Below are positions 6,941 through 12,071 of a DNA stretch of 12,071 nucleotides, piece after piece. Source of the stretch: Christensenellaceae bacterium (GTDB lineage: Bacteria > Bacillota > Clostridia > Christensenellales > Borkfalkiaceae); contig CAOMHR010000037.1 of NCBI GenBank assembly GCA_948482865.1, positions 1 through 12,071 of the forward strand, read 5' to 3'. Both the position numbers and the translations under genes were made by a program. Numbering within the stretch: position 1 is the first letter of the stretch; every line of letters begins with the position of its first letter. The notes beneath the pieces were generated by a model. That model had not been told where the DNA came from. It searched no databases and was given only the letters and a program-made list of their open reading frames with translations.

Positions 6941-7904
6941 ATACCCTTTCCGAACGCTGCGTAACGCGCGTTAAAATTTCGTATGAAATTGTTTTGCATC
7001 TCTTTGCGTAGGCGTCCGCGTTGCCCATAATAAGGGCGGTATCACCGCCGTCTTCCGCGACGTAGCAATCCATACAAAGCGTTTTTTCGCCAAGCGGCAC
7101 GGTCCTGAAAAAGCCGTCCGCATAGCCCGCGCGGTACACGGAAAGCCGCCCGTAATTTTTGTCGGCAAAATTATACCCGACGCCGCCGCCGATAAACTGC
7201 GTCTGCTGGGTACGCCGCGCATACACTTTTAAAACGGGCTCGAAGCCGTCGGCTTTAAAACCTTCGGGCGCGTAACCGTACAGCAGTATGCCCGCGCGCA
7301 CGCCGTCGAACAAAAACTTACCGCCGCGCAACAGCCCGCCGCTTGCGGAAAGGTGCGCAACAGCTTGGGGATTTATCTTTTTAACTTCGCTTGCCGCGCT
7401 TAAAAAAATCTGCCTCTGCTTTTGCGCTGCCGCAAGATTTTCGGGAGCGAAAAGATGCGAATACACTCCCTTTATGCTTTCGGACGGCAGCTCCCTCAGC
7501 ACGTCGAAAAGTCCGTCGGGATTGCAGCCGTTGCGGTTCATTCCCGTGTTCACTTTTATATGGCAGTCCAGCCCCGAAACCAACCGCGCGGTTTCAACAG
7601 AATTTACGGTGGCAGTTAAGTTATACCACTTTAACCGCGCCGCGTCGTAACCGTCAAGCGGCGGAGTCAGAACAAGAATTTCCTTTAAAATCCCCGCCGT
7701 GCGGAGAGTTATTCCTTCTTCAGCAATGGCAACGCAAAACCCGTCGCAAACATCTTCTATCGCGCGCGCCACTTCTTCCGCGCCGTGACCGTATCCGTCG
7801 GCTTTGACAACGGCGTAAAACTTTGCGCCGTTTGCGAGTTTTTTTATTTTTAAAGCATTGCGCCTTAAAGCGGGCAAACTTATTTTTGACAGCGTTTTTT
7901 GCAT
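6930..7904 (-). CDS. alr: Alanine racemase
   Basis: PLP-dependent alanine racemase supplying D-alanine for peptidoglycan. Lys34 in VVKADGYGHG (32-41) is the PLP lysine. Arg124 in KVNTGMNRNG (117-126) corresponds to the PLP-contacting arginine region. Tyr244 in GGGVGYNF (239-246) is the second catalytic base, followed by AGYADG (259-264) and TLCMDC (275-280). At 324 residues it is shorter than the usual 360-380, with a trimmed C-terminal beta domain, but no active-site residue is missing. It is the first gene of the seven-gene operon. The ATG at 7904 has no recognisable Shine-Dalgarno; no better start is seen, and the N-terminus TLSKISLPALRRN aligns well with family starts. Confidence 0.95.
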   Translation of the reverse strand: MQKTLSKISLPALRRNALKIKKLANGAKFYAVVKADGYGHGAEEVARAIEDVCDGFCVAIAEEGITLRTAGILKEILVLTPPLDGYDAARLKWYNLTATVNSVETARLVSGLDCHIKVNTGMNRNGCNPDGLFDVLRELPSESIKGVYSHLFAPENLAAAQKQRQIFLSAASEVKKINPQAVAHLSASGGLLRGGKFLFDGVRAGILLYGYAPEGFKADGFEPVLKVYARRTQQTQFIGGGVGYNFADKNYGRLSVYRAGYADGFFRTVPLGEKTLCMDCYVAEDGGDTALIMGNADAYAKRCKTISYEILTRVTQRSERVYER

Positions 7905-7948
7905 ACATTCATTTTATGCCGCGCGCCGCATAATTGTTTGTAAAAATT

Positions 7949-7977
7949 ATTTTAACACAAACCCTTAAACTTTGCAA
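7949..7977 (-). promoter_or_regulatory. Promoter of the alr-pheA operon
   Basis: On the minus strand TTGCAA (7972-7977) and TAAAAT (7949-7954) are separated by 17 bp, a good housekeeping sigma-type promoter, predicting a start near 7942 and an mRNA leader of about 38 nt. In that leader TTATGC and GCATAA (within 7914-7933) can form a 6-bp stem around a G/C-only loop just before the start codon. The leader carries no clear Shine-Dalgarno. Confidence 0.6.
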
Positions 7978-8008
7978 TGACTTTACAATTGAATTTGCAT
8001 TTAACGGC

Positions 8009-8037
8009 TTGACTTTTAAATGAAATCGGGATAAAAT
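8009..8037 (+). promoter_or_regulatory. Promoter of the MATE exporter gene
   Basis: TTGACT (8009-8014), a 17-bp spacer and TAAAAT (8032-8037) make a near-consensus sigma-70/SigA promoter. The predicted start near 8044 gives a 5' leader of about 120 nt, much longer than translation needs, and that leader contains the structured element and terminator described next. Confidence 0.75.
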
Positions 8038-8052
8038 ATTAAAGTAAAAATT

Positions 8053-8150
8053 AAATAAAAAGCACGACGACACAAGTTGCGGCAACCGCCGCGTAAACCT
8101 GATAACGGAACGTAAAATTTATTTCGGGTACTTGTGTTTTTTTATTTTTT
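8053..8150 (+). promoter_or_regulatory. Structured leader RNA with terminator upstream of MATE gene (putative riboswitch or attenuator, class unassigned)
   Basis: The leader can fold as a three-way junction. P1 pairs ACACAAGT (8070-8077) with ACTTGTGT (8130-8137). P2 is the hairpin GCGGC-AACC-GCCGC (8079-8092). P3 pairs ACCTGA (8097-8102) with TCGGGT (8124-8129), stacked directly on P1, with a 21-nt loop containing ACGGAACG. P1 runs straight into a T-run (8137-8143, A, six more T), so P1+P3 look like an intrinsic terminator. A competing pairing of 8053-8065 with 8134-8147 would occupy the same 3' arm and the T-run. This architecture is typical of a transcription-attenuating riboswitch. MATE (mepA-like) genes of Clostridia are the known partners of guanidine-IV riboswitches, but I cannot match that consensus from memory, so the class is left open. 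Confidence 0.55.
8130..8150 (+). terminator. Leader terminator (3' arm and T-run) before the MATE gene
   Basis: ACTTGTGT followed by a long T-run interrupted by one A is the 3' half of the P1 helix described for the leader. It ends 14 nt before the MATE start codon and directly before the AAGGA ribosome binding site (8154-8158). If formed, it would stop transcription ahead of the gene. Confidence 0.55.
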
Positions 8151-8164
8151 AAAAAGGAATTTTT

Positions 8165-9616
8165 ATGGAACAGGATAACCGCTATCTCGGCACGGAAAAA
8201 ATATTAAAACTGATGCTTAAGTTTTGTATTCCCTGCGTACTGTCGCTGCTTATAAGCGCGCTGTACAACATAGCAGACCAGATTTTTATAGGCCGCAGCG
8301 AACTGGGCGATACCGGCAACGGCGCGGCTGGCATAGCCTTCCCCGTATTTATCGTGGCGCAGGCTTTCGCCTGGTGGTGCGGCGACGGGTGCGCGGCGTT
8401 CATTAACATCTGTCAGGGCAGGAAAGACTCGCAAAGCGGACACAAAGCCATAGGCACTGGGCTTGTTTTCACAGTGGTTTCGGCTGTCGTTTTAATGGCG
8501 GTTTTCTACCCCTTGAAAACACAGATACTCACGCTGTTCGGCGCGACGGAAGACGGCGTTAACCCCAACACCGGCTTGTTCGAAGTAGGCACGCTTAAAT
8601 ACGCCGCCGAATACTTCGATATAATTTTAGGCTTCTTTCCAGTGTATATGGCTATGAATATGATGAACGGCGTAATCCGCGCGGACGGAAGCCCGGGCTG
8701 GTCAATGGCTTCCATGATTTCGGGCGCGGTTACAAACATTGTGCTGGACGCCGCGTTCATTTTCGGCTGTAAATGGGGTATGGCGGGCGCGGCGTGGGCG
8801 ACCGCTATCGGGCAGACCGTTTCGTTTGCGGTAAGTCTGTTTTACTTTATACGCAAAACCAAAACCTTTAAACTGACCGTAAAAAGCCTTATCCCCGATT
8901 TTAAAGTTTTCGCAAACGCCGTAAAACTCGGAATGTCGTCTTTTATCACTCAGATGACAATCGTAATAGTCACGCTTGTATGCAATATTATGCTTTCAAA
9001 ATACGGCGCGACTTCCGACTACGGCGCGAATATTCCGATTGTGTTGATAGGCATTGAAAGCAAAGTATTTACCGTTGTAATCAGCATAGTCGTGGGGACG
9101 GTTTTGGGCTGCCAGCCTATTTTAGGCTACAACATAGGCGCAAAAAATTTTGAACGCGTAAAAAAAACCTATCTCTATATCCTGCTTTGGACGGTCGGCG
9201 TGGGCGTGATTTTTACAGTCCTGTTCGAAGCCTGCCCTACGTCAATCGTAAGCATATTCGGCGGACCGAAGAATTACGACGCCGCCCTGTACTGGGATTT
9301 TGCGGCTAAACTTTTCCGCATTTTCCTTATGCTCGTAACGTTCACCTGCCTGATAAAAATGTCGTCCATATTCTTTCAGGCGGTCGGAAAACCGGTATTT
9401 GCGGTTATCGCTTCGCTCGTAAGGGATTTAGCGTGTTTTGTGCCTTTAACCTGCGTGCTGCCTGTTTTCTACGGGATAGACGGGGTTCTGTGGGCTGCAC
9501 CGCTATCCGATTTTATCGCAATGATTGTTGCAATAATTCTTACCGTTATCTATTTCAAAAAACTCAAAAAAGAACAAGCCGCCGAGAACGTAAACGCCGA
9601 CGTAAACGAAGATTAA
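8165..9616 (+). CDS. MATE family efflux transporter
   Basis: Multidrug and toxic compound extrusion family exporter of 483 residues, with the repeating hydrophobic pattern of twelve membrane helices and the two-lobe layout of the family. The N-terminal signature YNIADQIFIGR (34-44) corresponds to the YNIVDxIFVGR motif; the second helix region is unusual in having AWWCGDGCAAF (69-79) where many MATEs have a Gly/Ala-rich stretch. FFQAVGKP, in the second lobe, is also typical. Members exchange H+ or Na+ for cationic compounds; the substrate cannot be deduced from sequence. The start is supported by AAGGA, 6 nt upstream of the ATG. It is monocistronic between its own promoter/leader and the palindromic terminator. 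The leader suggests induction by a small ligand, perhaps guanidine by analogy with mepA genes. Confidence 0.92.
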   Translation: MEQDNRYLGTEKILKLMLKFCIPCVLSLLISALYNIADQIFIGRSELGDTGNGAAGIAFPVFIVAQAFAWWCGDGCAAFINICQGRKDSQSGHKAIGTGLVFTVVSAVVLMAVFYPLKTQILTLFGATEDGVNPNTGLFEVGTLKYAAEYFDIILGFFPVYMAMNMMNGVIRADGSPGWSMASMISGAVTNIVLDAAFIFGCKWGMAGAAWATAIGQTVSFAVSLFYFIRKTKTFKLTVKSLIPDFKVFANAVKLGMSSFITQMTIVIVTLVCNIMLSKYGATSDYGANIPIVLIGIESKVFTVVISIVVGTVLGCQPILGYNIGAKNFERVKKTYLYILLWTVGVGVIFTVLFEACPTSIVSIFGGPKNYDAALYWDFAAKLFRIFLMLVTFTCLIKMSSIFFQAVGKPVFAVIASLVRDLACFVPLTCVLPVFYGIDGVLWAAPLSDFIAMIVAIILTVIYFKKLKKEQAAENVNADVNED

Positions 9617-9626
9617 ATTTTACATA

Positions 9627-9660
9627 ATAAATCCGTCCTTCGCGCGAAGGACGGATTTAT
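9627..9660. terminator. Perfect 34-bp palindrome, bidirectional terminator
   Basis: Each 17-base half, starting ATAAATCCGTCC, is the exact reverse complement of the other, giving a stem of up to 15 bp around a GCGC tetraloop. A T-rich stretch follows on both strands. It lies between the convergent MATE and ECF S-component genes, and the TAA stop of the latter (9657-9659) is part of the stem, so one element can end both transcripts. Confidence 0.85.
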
Positions 9661-10421
9661 TTTGAAGTCGCTTTTTTCAGCACTGCGCAAACAGGCAGAT
9701 ACAACGTTAAAACCGTGACTATTGTGCAAACGGTCTGCGGCAGCATAGCCGTAAAAGACGCATAGAAATAGGAAAGCGCGGTGAGCTTTGTACTGCCCGC
9801 GACAAGCGGGGTTATAACGTCGTCCAATAAAGTAAAGCACACGGTGCAGACCGCGGCGACGCTTGCAAAAGTAAGCAGCTTTAAAAGCGTTGCGGTATCC
9901 TTTTTGAAAACCCTGTTTGCCGCAACCAGCGCGTTAAATGCAACAAGTTCGGCAAAACACAGCCCGAATATTACCCATATGAGAACGTACGCGGTAGTCT
10001 GCCACAGCTTTGAAACTTTTATCACGTCAAAGCCGTACACGAGCGCGCACGCCGCCATAAGTGTACACAGCAGTAAATTTACGCAGATTACCAGCGCGGC
10101 GGGACAGCTTTTAAAAGTTTCGTCCTTAATATGCCCCAGCCCGCCGGAGACCGTAGCAAGCAATGGATAATAAACAAGATACAGAATTACCGCCGCTGGC
10201 GAAAATCCGTAAACAAGACACCTTAAAAGCGAAAACGCGACAGCGCATATAACGCCGCTTCTTACGCCGCAGACGCTTGCAAAACACACAAGCAGGACGG
10301 TGACGATTTCCACCCCCACTACAAAGGAAAATACGTATTGCGCCGCAATCAGCAGAGCGCACATAACCGCGATATAAGCTATCCGCTTTGACGGCGGTAT
10401 TTTTTTACGCGCGTTTTCCAT
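9657..10421 (-). CDS. ECF transporter S component, predicted corrinoid (cobalamin) specific
   Basis: Integral membrane substrate-binding (S) subunit of an energy-coupling-factor transporter, 254 residues with about six to seven hydrophobic segments. The first helix carries Ala18-xxx-Ala22-xxx-Ala26, the AxxxA-type surface by which S components dock on EcfT. No ATPase or T subunit is encoded nearby, so it would be a group II S component using a shared EcfA/A'/T module. Substrate is inferred, not read: it is the second gene, 9 nt after the lipoprotein, in a transcript led by a cobalamin riboswitch, which points to cobalamin or a precursor, as for the known S component CbrT. I cannot state homology to CbrT itself. 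The stop codon lies in the palindromic terminator. Confidence 0.82.
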   Translation of the reverse strand: MENARKKIPPSKRIAYIAVMCALLIAAQYVFSFVVGVEIVTVLLVCFASVCGVRSGVICAVAFSLLRCLVYGFSPAAVILYLVYYPLLATVSGGLGHIKDETFKSCPAALVICVNLLLCTLMAACALVYGFDVIKVSKLWQTTAYVLIWVIFGLCFAELVAFNALVAANRVFKKDTATLLKLLTFASVAAVCTVCFTLLDDVITPLVAGSTKLTALSYFYASFTAMLPQTVCTIVTVLTLYLPVCAVLKKATSK

Positions 10422-10430
10422 ATTGCAAAA

Positions 10431-10919
10431 TTACCAGCTTGTTTCCGCATAGCAGTAAACTAACGCATAGCTCTGACCCTTTACGCAGGGCAGATTTGAA
10501 ACGCCGTAAGACGATTTGTACAGCGTAAGCCCGTTATAGGTCACTTGGTCGTCAGTAGAATACAAAACGCCGTCCAGCGTCGTAAGCGTGGTGTAAACGT
10601 ACCAGTCGTATCCCGCGTAAGAGTTTGCGGTAGAACTTACCGTCACGCTGCCAACGCCAAGAATTTCCGTAACGTAATATCCGTAGTCGCCGTCCGCCCC
10701 TTTGAAATCCAGCTTACCGCCGTCTTTCAGCGCTTCCATATAGTCTTTAAGCGAAGTATTATCGCCGACCGTCATAACGTCGTCGCCCACGGTGAACGCG
10801 TAGCAAATCGTATAACCGCCGTCAACCGACGTTGTCGTTCCGCCGCGCGTATCTTCGGCACAGCCCGCAAAAGCGAAAACGGCTGCAACCGCGATTAAAA
10901 GAGTTAAAAGTTTTTTCAT
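10431..10919 (-). CDS. Lipoprotein with transcobalamin C-terminal-like (DUF4430) domain, predicted extracellular corrinoid binder
   Basis: A 162-residue protein with a lipoprotein signal peptide: MKKLL, a hydrophobic core and the lipobox AFAGC with Cys20, so it should be anchored on the outer face of the membrane. After a short Gly/Thr linker, residues 36-157 resemble DUF4430, the domain also forming the C-terminal part of transcobalamin and intrinsic factor. Visible landmarks are GYTICYAFTV (35-44), YYVTEILGVG (81-90), YDWYVYTT (104-111) and QSYALVYCY (149-157). In vertebrate transporters this domain covers one face of the corrin ring. With the riboswitch upstream and the S component downstream, a role as corrinoid-capturing lipoprotein is a reasonable inference. 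The start at 10919 is preferred over an ATG at 10929, which is out of frame and only 1 nt from the AGGAG at 10931-10935; the resulting 11-nt spacing is long. Cys145 and Cys156 could pair. Confidence 0.85.
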   Translation of the reverse strand: MKKLLTLLIAVAAVFAFAGCAEDTRGGTTTSVDGGYTICYAFTVGDDVMTVGDNTSLKDYMEALKDGGKLDFKGADGDYGYYVTEILGVGSVTVSSTANSYAGYDWYVYTTLTTLDGVLYSTDDQVTYNGLTLYKSSYGVSNLPCVKGQSYALVYCYAETSW

Positions 10920-10940
10920 TGGTTTTCATGCTCCTGAAAC

Positions 10941-10975
10941 AAAAAAATTCAGACACGCAAATAACAACGTGCCTG
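10941..10975 (-). terminator. Riboswitch expression-platform terminator
   Basis: Read on the minus strand, CAGGCACG (10968-10975) pairs with CGTGTCTG (10950-10957), eight pairs with one G-U wobble, around a 10-nt loop. It is followed by AA and seven U (10941-10947). This is a classical intrinsic terminator placed between the cobalamin aptamer and the lipoprotein start codon. Confidence 0.7.
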
Positions 10976-10984
10976 TGCGCACGT
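10967..10984 (-). promoter_or_regulatory. Alternative hairpin competing with the riboswitch terminator
   Basis: ACGTGC and GCACGT (outer six bases on each side of a six-base loop) form a perfect 6-bp stem that uses the same GCACG arm as the terminator, so the two cannot coexist. It may be the antiterminator, or the hairpin that kisses the aptamer in cobalamin riboswitches; sequence alone does not decide which. Confidence 0.5.
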
Positions 10985-11017
10985 CCGGTTTAAATCGAAC
11001 CAAACGCCTTTAATCTT

Positions 11018-11134
11018 CGCAGGGTCGGCATTCGGACTTGTCCTTTTAAAAAGGCTTACCGTTGCGGTACAGCTACGGAATTTCACCGTATTTCCCGTTT
11101 AATGCGCGTTGGCTAAACCCCGCGCAGCCTGCGG
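11018..11134 (-). ncRNA. Cobalamin riboswitch aptamer
   Basis: On the minus strand the aptamer reads, in order: the P1 5' strand CCGCAGG (11128-11134), the core GGGAAATACGGTGAAATTCC (11077-11096), the CCGCAACGGTAA segment (11056-11067), an A/U hairpin (11042-11054), and the B12 box, whose 20 bases at 11018-11037 begin GTCCGAATGCC and end in CCTGCG. CGCAGG at 11128-11133 pairs with CCTGCG at 11018-11023 to close P1. These are the conserved blocks of the cobalamin riboswitch family, in the right order and spacing. It lies about 17 nt downstream of a predicted transcription start and 100 nt upstream of the lipoprotein gene. Ligand binding normally represses, which fits an uptake operon switched on when B12 is scarce. 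Preference for adenosyl- or methyl/hydroxo-cobalamin is not evident. Confidence 0.92.
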
Positions 11135-11157
11135 TTATTAAATTAAAAGTTTATGTT

Positions 11158-11187
11158 ATTATACAAATTTTTCACTGCAACTGTCAA
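11158..11187 (-). promoter_or_regulatory. Promoter of the B12 lipoprotein/S-component operon
   Basis: Minus-strand TTGACA (11182-11187) and TATAAT (11158-11163), both exact consensus hexamers, are 18 bp apart, predicting a start near 11151, just ahead of the cobalamin aptamer. A strong constitutive promoter upstream of an off-type riboswitch is a coherent design. Confidence 0.85.
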
Positions 11188-11199
11188 GCGGAATTTTTG

Positions 11200-11228
11200 T
11201 TGACAATGCGCGAACTTTTATTTAAAAT
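11200..11228 (+). promoter_or_regulatory. bioY promoter, predicted to give a leaderless mRNA
   Basis: TTGACA (11200-11205), a 17-bp spacer and TAAAAT (11223-11228) form a near-consensus promoter. Six bases after the -10 box comes the ATG at 11235, exactly where transcription should begin. There is no room for a Shine-Dalgarno sequence and none is present. Its -35 box is only 12 bp from the -35 box of the divergent B12 promoter. Confidence 0.75.
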
Positions 11229-11234
11229 TACAGT

Positions 11235-11834
11235 ATGAAAAATAAAAAACTTTTGGCTGTGGATATTGCCGAAATTGCGATTTTTGTCGCCCTTATGGTT
11301 GTAGGAGCGTATATTTCAATCCCCTTTTATCCCGTGCCGCTCACCTTTCAGACGGTTATCAGCGTACTTGCGGGACTTATGCTCGGCTGGAAAAAGGGTA
11401 CGGCGGCTATGGCGGTCTATCTGTTTATGGGATTCGTGTGTTTTATTCCCGTGTTTGCCGACCATTCGCTGGCAGGGTTCGCATATGCCTTAAAACCTTC
11501 CTTCGGGTACATAATAGGGTTTATATTTTCGGCTTTCACCGCTGGCATAATTGCGGGAAACGATAAGCGACCTTTCCGGCGGTATCTTGTTGCTGCAATA
11601 TCCGCGTTTTCAGTAAATTACCTGATTGGCATACCCTACTTCGCTTTTATATGGCACGGCTTGAACGGCGCGGAAACGCTTGGTACGGCACTGGTTACGT
11701 ACAACGTTCTGTTTATGCCCAAAGATTTGGCGCTCAGCATACTTGCCGCAATTTTAGCATGGCAGGTTTTGCCGCACATACGGCGCGGCAAGCAAAAACT
11801 TAAACCCGACAAACAGAAAACGCCCCTTGGCTAA
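11235..11834 (+). CDS. bioY: Biotin transporter BioY (ECF S component)
   Basis: Membrane S component for biotin, 199 residues with six hydrophobic segments, usual for the family. Helix 1 carries Ala15-xxx-Ala19 (AIFVA) for docking on EcfT. Family motifs follow: PVPLTFQT (33-40, cf. PVPFTLQ), YLFMGFVCFIPVFA (62-75), SFGYIIGFIFSAF (89-101) and FMPKDLALSILAA (160-172), the last matching the PGD..K region near the biotin site with altered residues. No bioM/bioN is adjacent, so it should use a shared ECF module or work alone. The start codon sits 6 nt downstream of the -10 box with no ribosome binding site. The stop codon is inside the terminator stem. No convincing BirA-type operator was seen at the promoter. 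Confidence 0.95.
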   Translation: MKNKKLLAVDIAEIAIFVALMVVGAYISIPFYPVPLTFQTVISVLAGLMLGWKKGTAAMAVYLFMGFVCFIPVFADHSLAGFAYALKPSFGYIIGFIFSAFTAGIIAGNDKRPFRRYLVAAISAFSVNYLIGIPYFAFIWHGLNGAETLGTALVTYNVLFMPKDLALSILAAILAWQVLPHIRRGKQKLKPDKQKTPLG

Positions 11835-11847
11835 GGGGCGTTTTTTT
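11821..11847 (+). terminator. Intrinsic terminator of bioY
   Basis: CGCCCCTT (11821-11828) and AAGGGGCG (11833-11840) form a perfect 8-bp stem with a GGCT loop, followed by seven T (11841-11847). The bioY TAA (11832-11834) is part of the structure. Upstream A residues give a shorter T-run on the other strand, so it may also weakly stop guaA transcripts arriving from the right. Confidence 0.92.
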
Positions 11848-11877
11848 ATGCGTTATTTATATACGGCAAAATACTTT

Positions 11878-12071
11878 TTACTCCCATTCGATCGTTGCGG
11901 GGGGCTTTGAAGTTATGTCGTAAACAATGCGGTTAATATGCTTTACTTCGTTGACTATGCGGGTTGAAATAGTTTCAAGCACGTCGTAAGGAATTCTTGA
12001 AAAATCGGCGGTCATAAAATCGCTTGTAGACACACCGCGCAAAGCAAGGGTATAATCATAGGTCCTGCCGT
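11878..12071 (-). CDS. guaA: GMP synthase (glutamine-hydrolysing), C-terminal end only
   Basis: The last 63 codons and the stop of guaA; the gene continues past the right edge. The product converts XMP to GMP using glutamine and ATP. The visible part is the C-terminal dimerisation domain: GRTYDYTLALRGVS, MTADFSRIPYDVLE, STRIVNEVKHINRIVYDITS and the near-invariant end KPPATIEWE. The usual MTADW has become MTADF here. It is convergent with bioY, 43 nt apart. Confidence 0.97.
   Translation of the reverse strand, partial: GRTYDYTLALRGVSTSDFMTADFSRIPYDVLETISTRIVNEVKHINRIVYDITSKPPATIEWE

Noticed and set aside
7915..7932. Five-codon upstream frame in the alr leader (ATG CGG CGC GCG GCA TAA)
   Set aside because: No RBS, trivially short, and better explained as the hairpin sequence.
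8091..8113. Resemblance of the MATE leader to a TPP riboswitch (AAACCTGATAACGG)
   Set aside because: The CTGAGA block and the downstream GCGTAGGGAA-like block of TPP riboswitches are absent, and the gene context is an exporter.
10860..10929. Alternative lipoprotein start at the ATG at 10929
   Set aside because: It is out of frame with the lipoprotein and only 1 nt from the AGGAG; its frame gives no signal peptide.
11191..11234. BirA operator at the bioY promoter (TTGTTGACAA)
   Set aside because: Only one half resembles the TTGTTAAC half-site and no matching inverted half is found at the expected 14-16 bp spacing; the bases are explained by the -35 box.
1..12071. CRISPR arrays, insertion sequences, tRNA or rRNA genes, attachment sites
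   Set aside because: No spaced direct repeats, transposase motifs, terminal repeats or tRNA-like cloverleafs were seen in the non-coding stretches.

Overview
The window looks like the chromosome of a Gram-positive, probably spore-forming or formerly spore-forming anaerobe of the Bacillota (Clostridia type). The clues are a YlbJ-family sporulation membrane protein, GGAG-type ribosome binding sites, vitamin uptake through ECF-type S components, a lipoprotein rather than an outer-membrane receptor for corrinoid capture, and attenuator-type leader RNAs. This placement is inferred from gene families and layout; no rRNA gene is present. Base composition by eye is moderate, a little under half G+C. 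I see no mobile element, CRISPR array, tRNA or rRNA.

Layout. Positions 1-1993 (minus): rarA, cut by the left edge, behind an RssA-type patatin phospholipase. Positions 2027-2974 (plus): a YlbJ-like membrane protein, divergent from the phospholipase with only 33 bp between start codons, and overlapping the next gene tail to tail by 7 bp. Positions 2968-7904 (minus): a tightly packed seven-gene operon, alr - 5-formyl-THF cyclo-ligase - unknown membrane protein - rsmD - coaD - aroF - pheA. Six junctions overlap or lie 1 nt apart. It joins cell-wall D-alanine, folate, rRNA methylation, coenzyme A, and the entry to aromatic synthesis plus the phenylalanine branch. Positions 7905-8164: a divergent control region with an alr promoter, a MATE promoter and a roughly 120-nt structured MATE leader ending in a terminator. 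Positions 8165-9616 (plus): MATE exporter. A perfect 34-bp palindrome serves as a bidirectional terminator.

Positions 9657-11187 (minus) hold the most interesting unit: a near-consensus promoter, a cobalamin riboswitch with an apparent terminator/alternative-hairpin platform, a small lipoprotein with a transcobalamin-C-terminal-like (DUF4430) domain, and an ECF-type S component. Read together they suggest a B12-repressed corrinoid uptake system: the lipoprotein captures ligand outside the membrane and the S component docks with shared EcfA/A'/T machinery encoded elsewhere. Back to back with it, bioY (biotin S component, plus strand) is driven by a TTGACA-17-TAAAAT promoter whose predicted start is the A of the start codon, so the mRNA may be leaderless. 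A terminator and the 3' end of guaA (minus) close the window.

Main points for a second look: the B12 riboswitch/lipoprotein/S-component unit, the unclassified structured leader of the MATE gene (a candidate guanidine-IV-type element by context only), the leaderless bioY message, and the unknown membrane protein embedded in the housekeeping operon.
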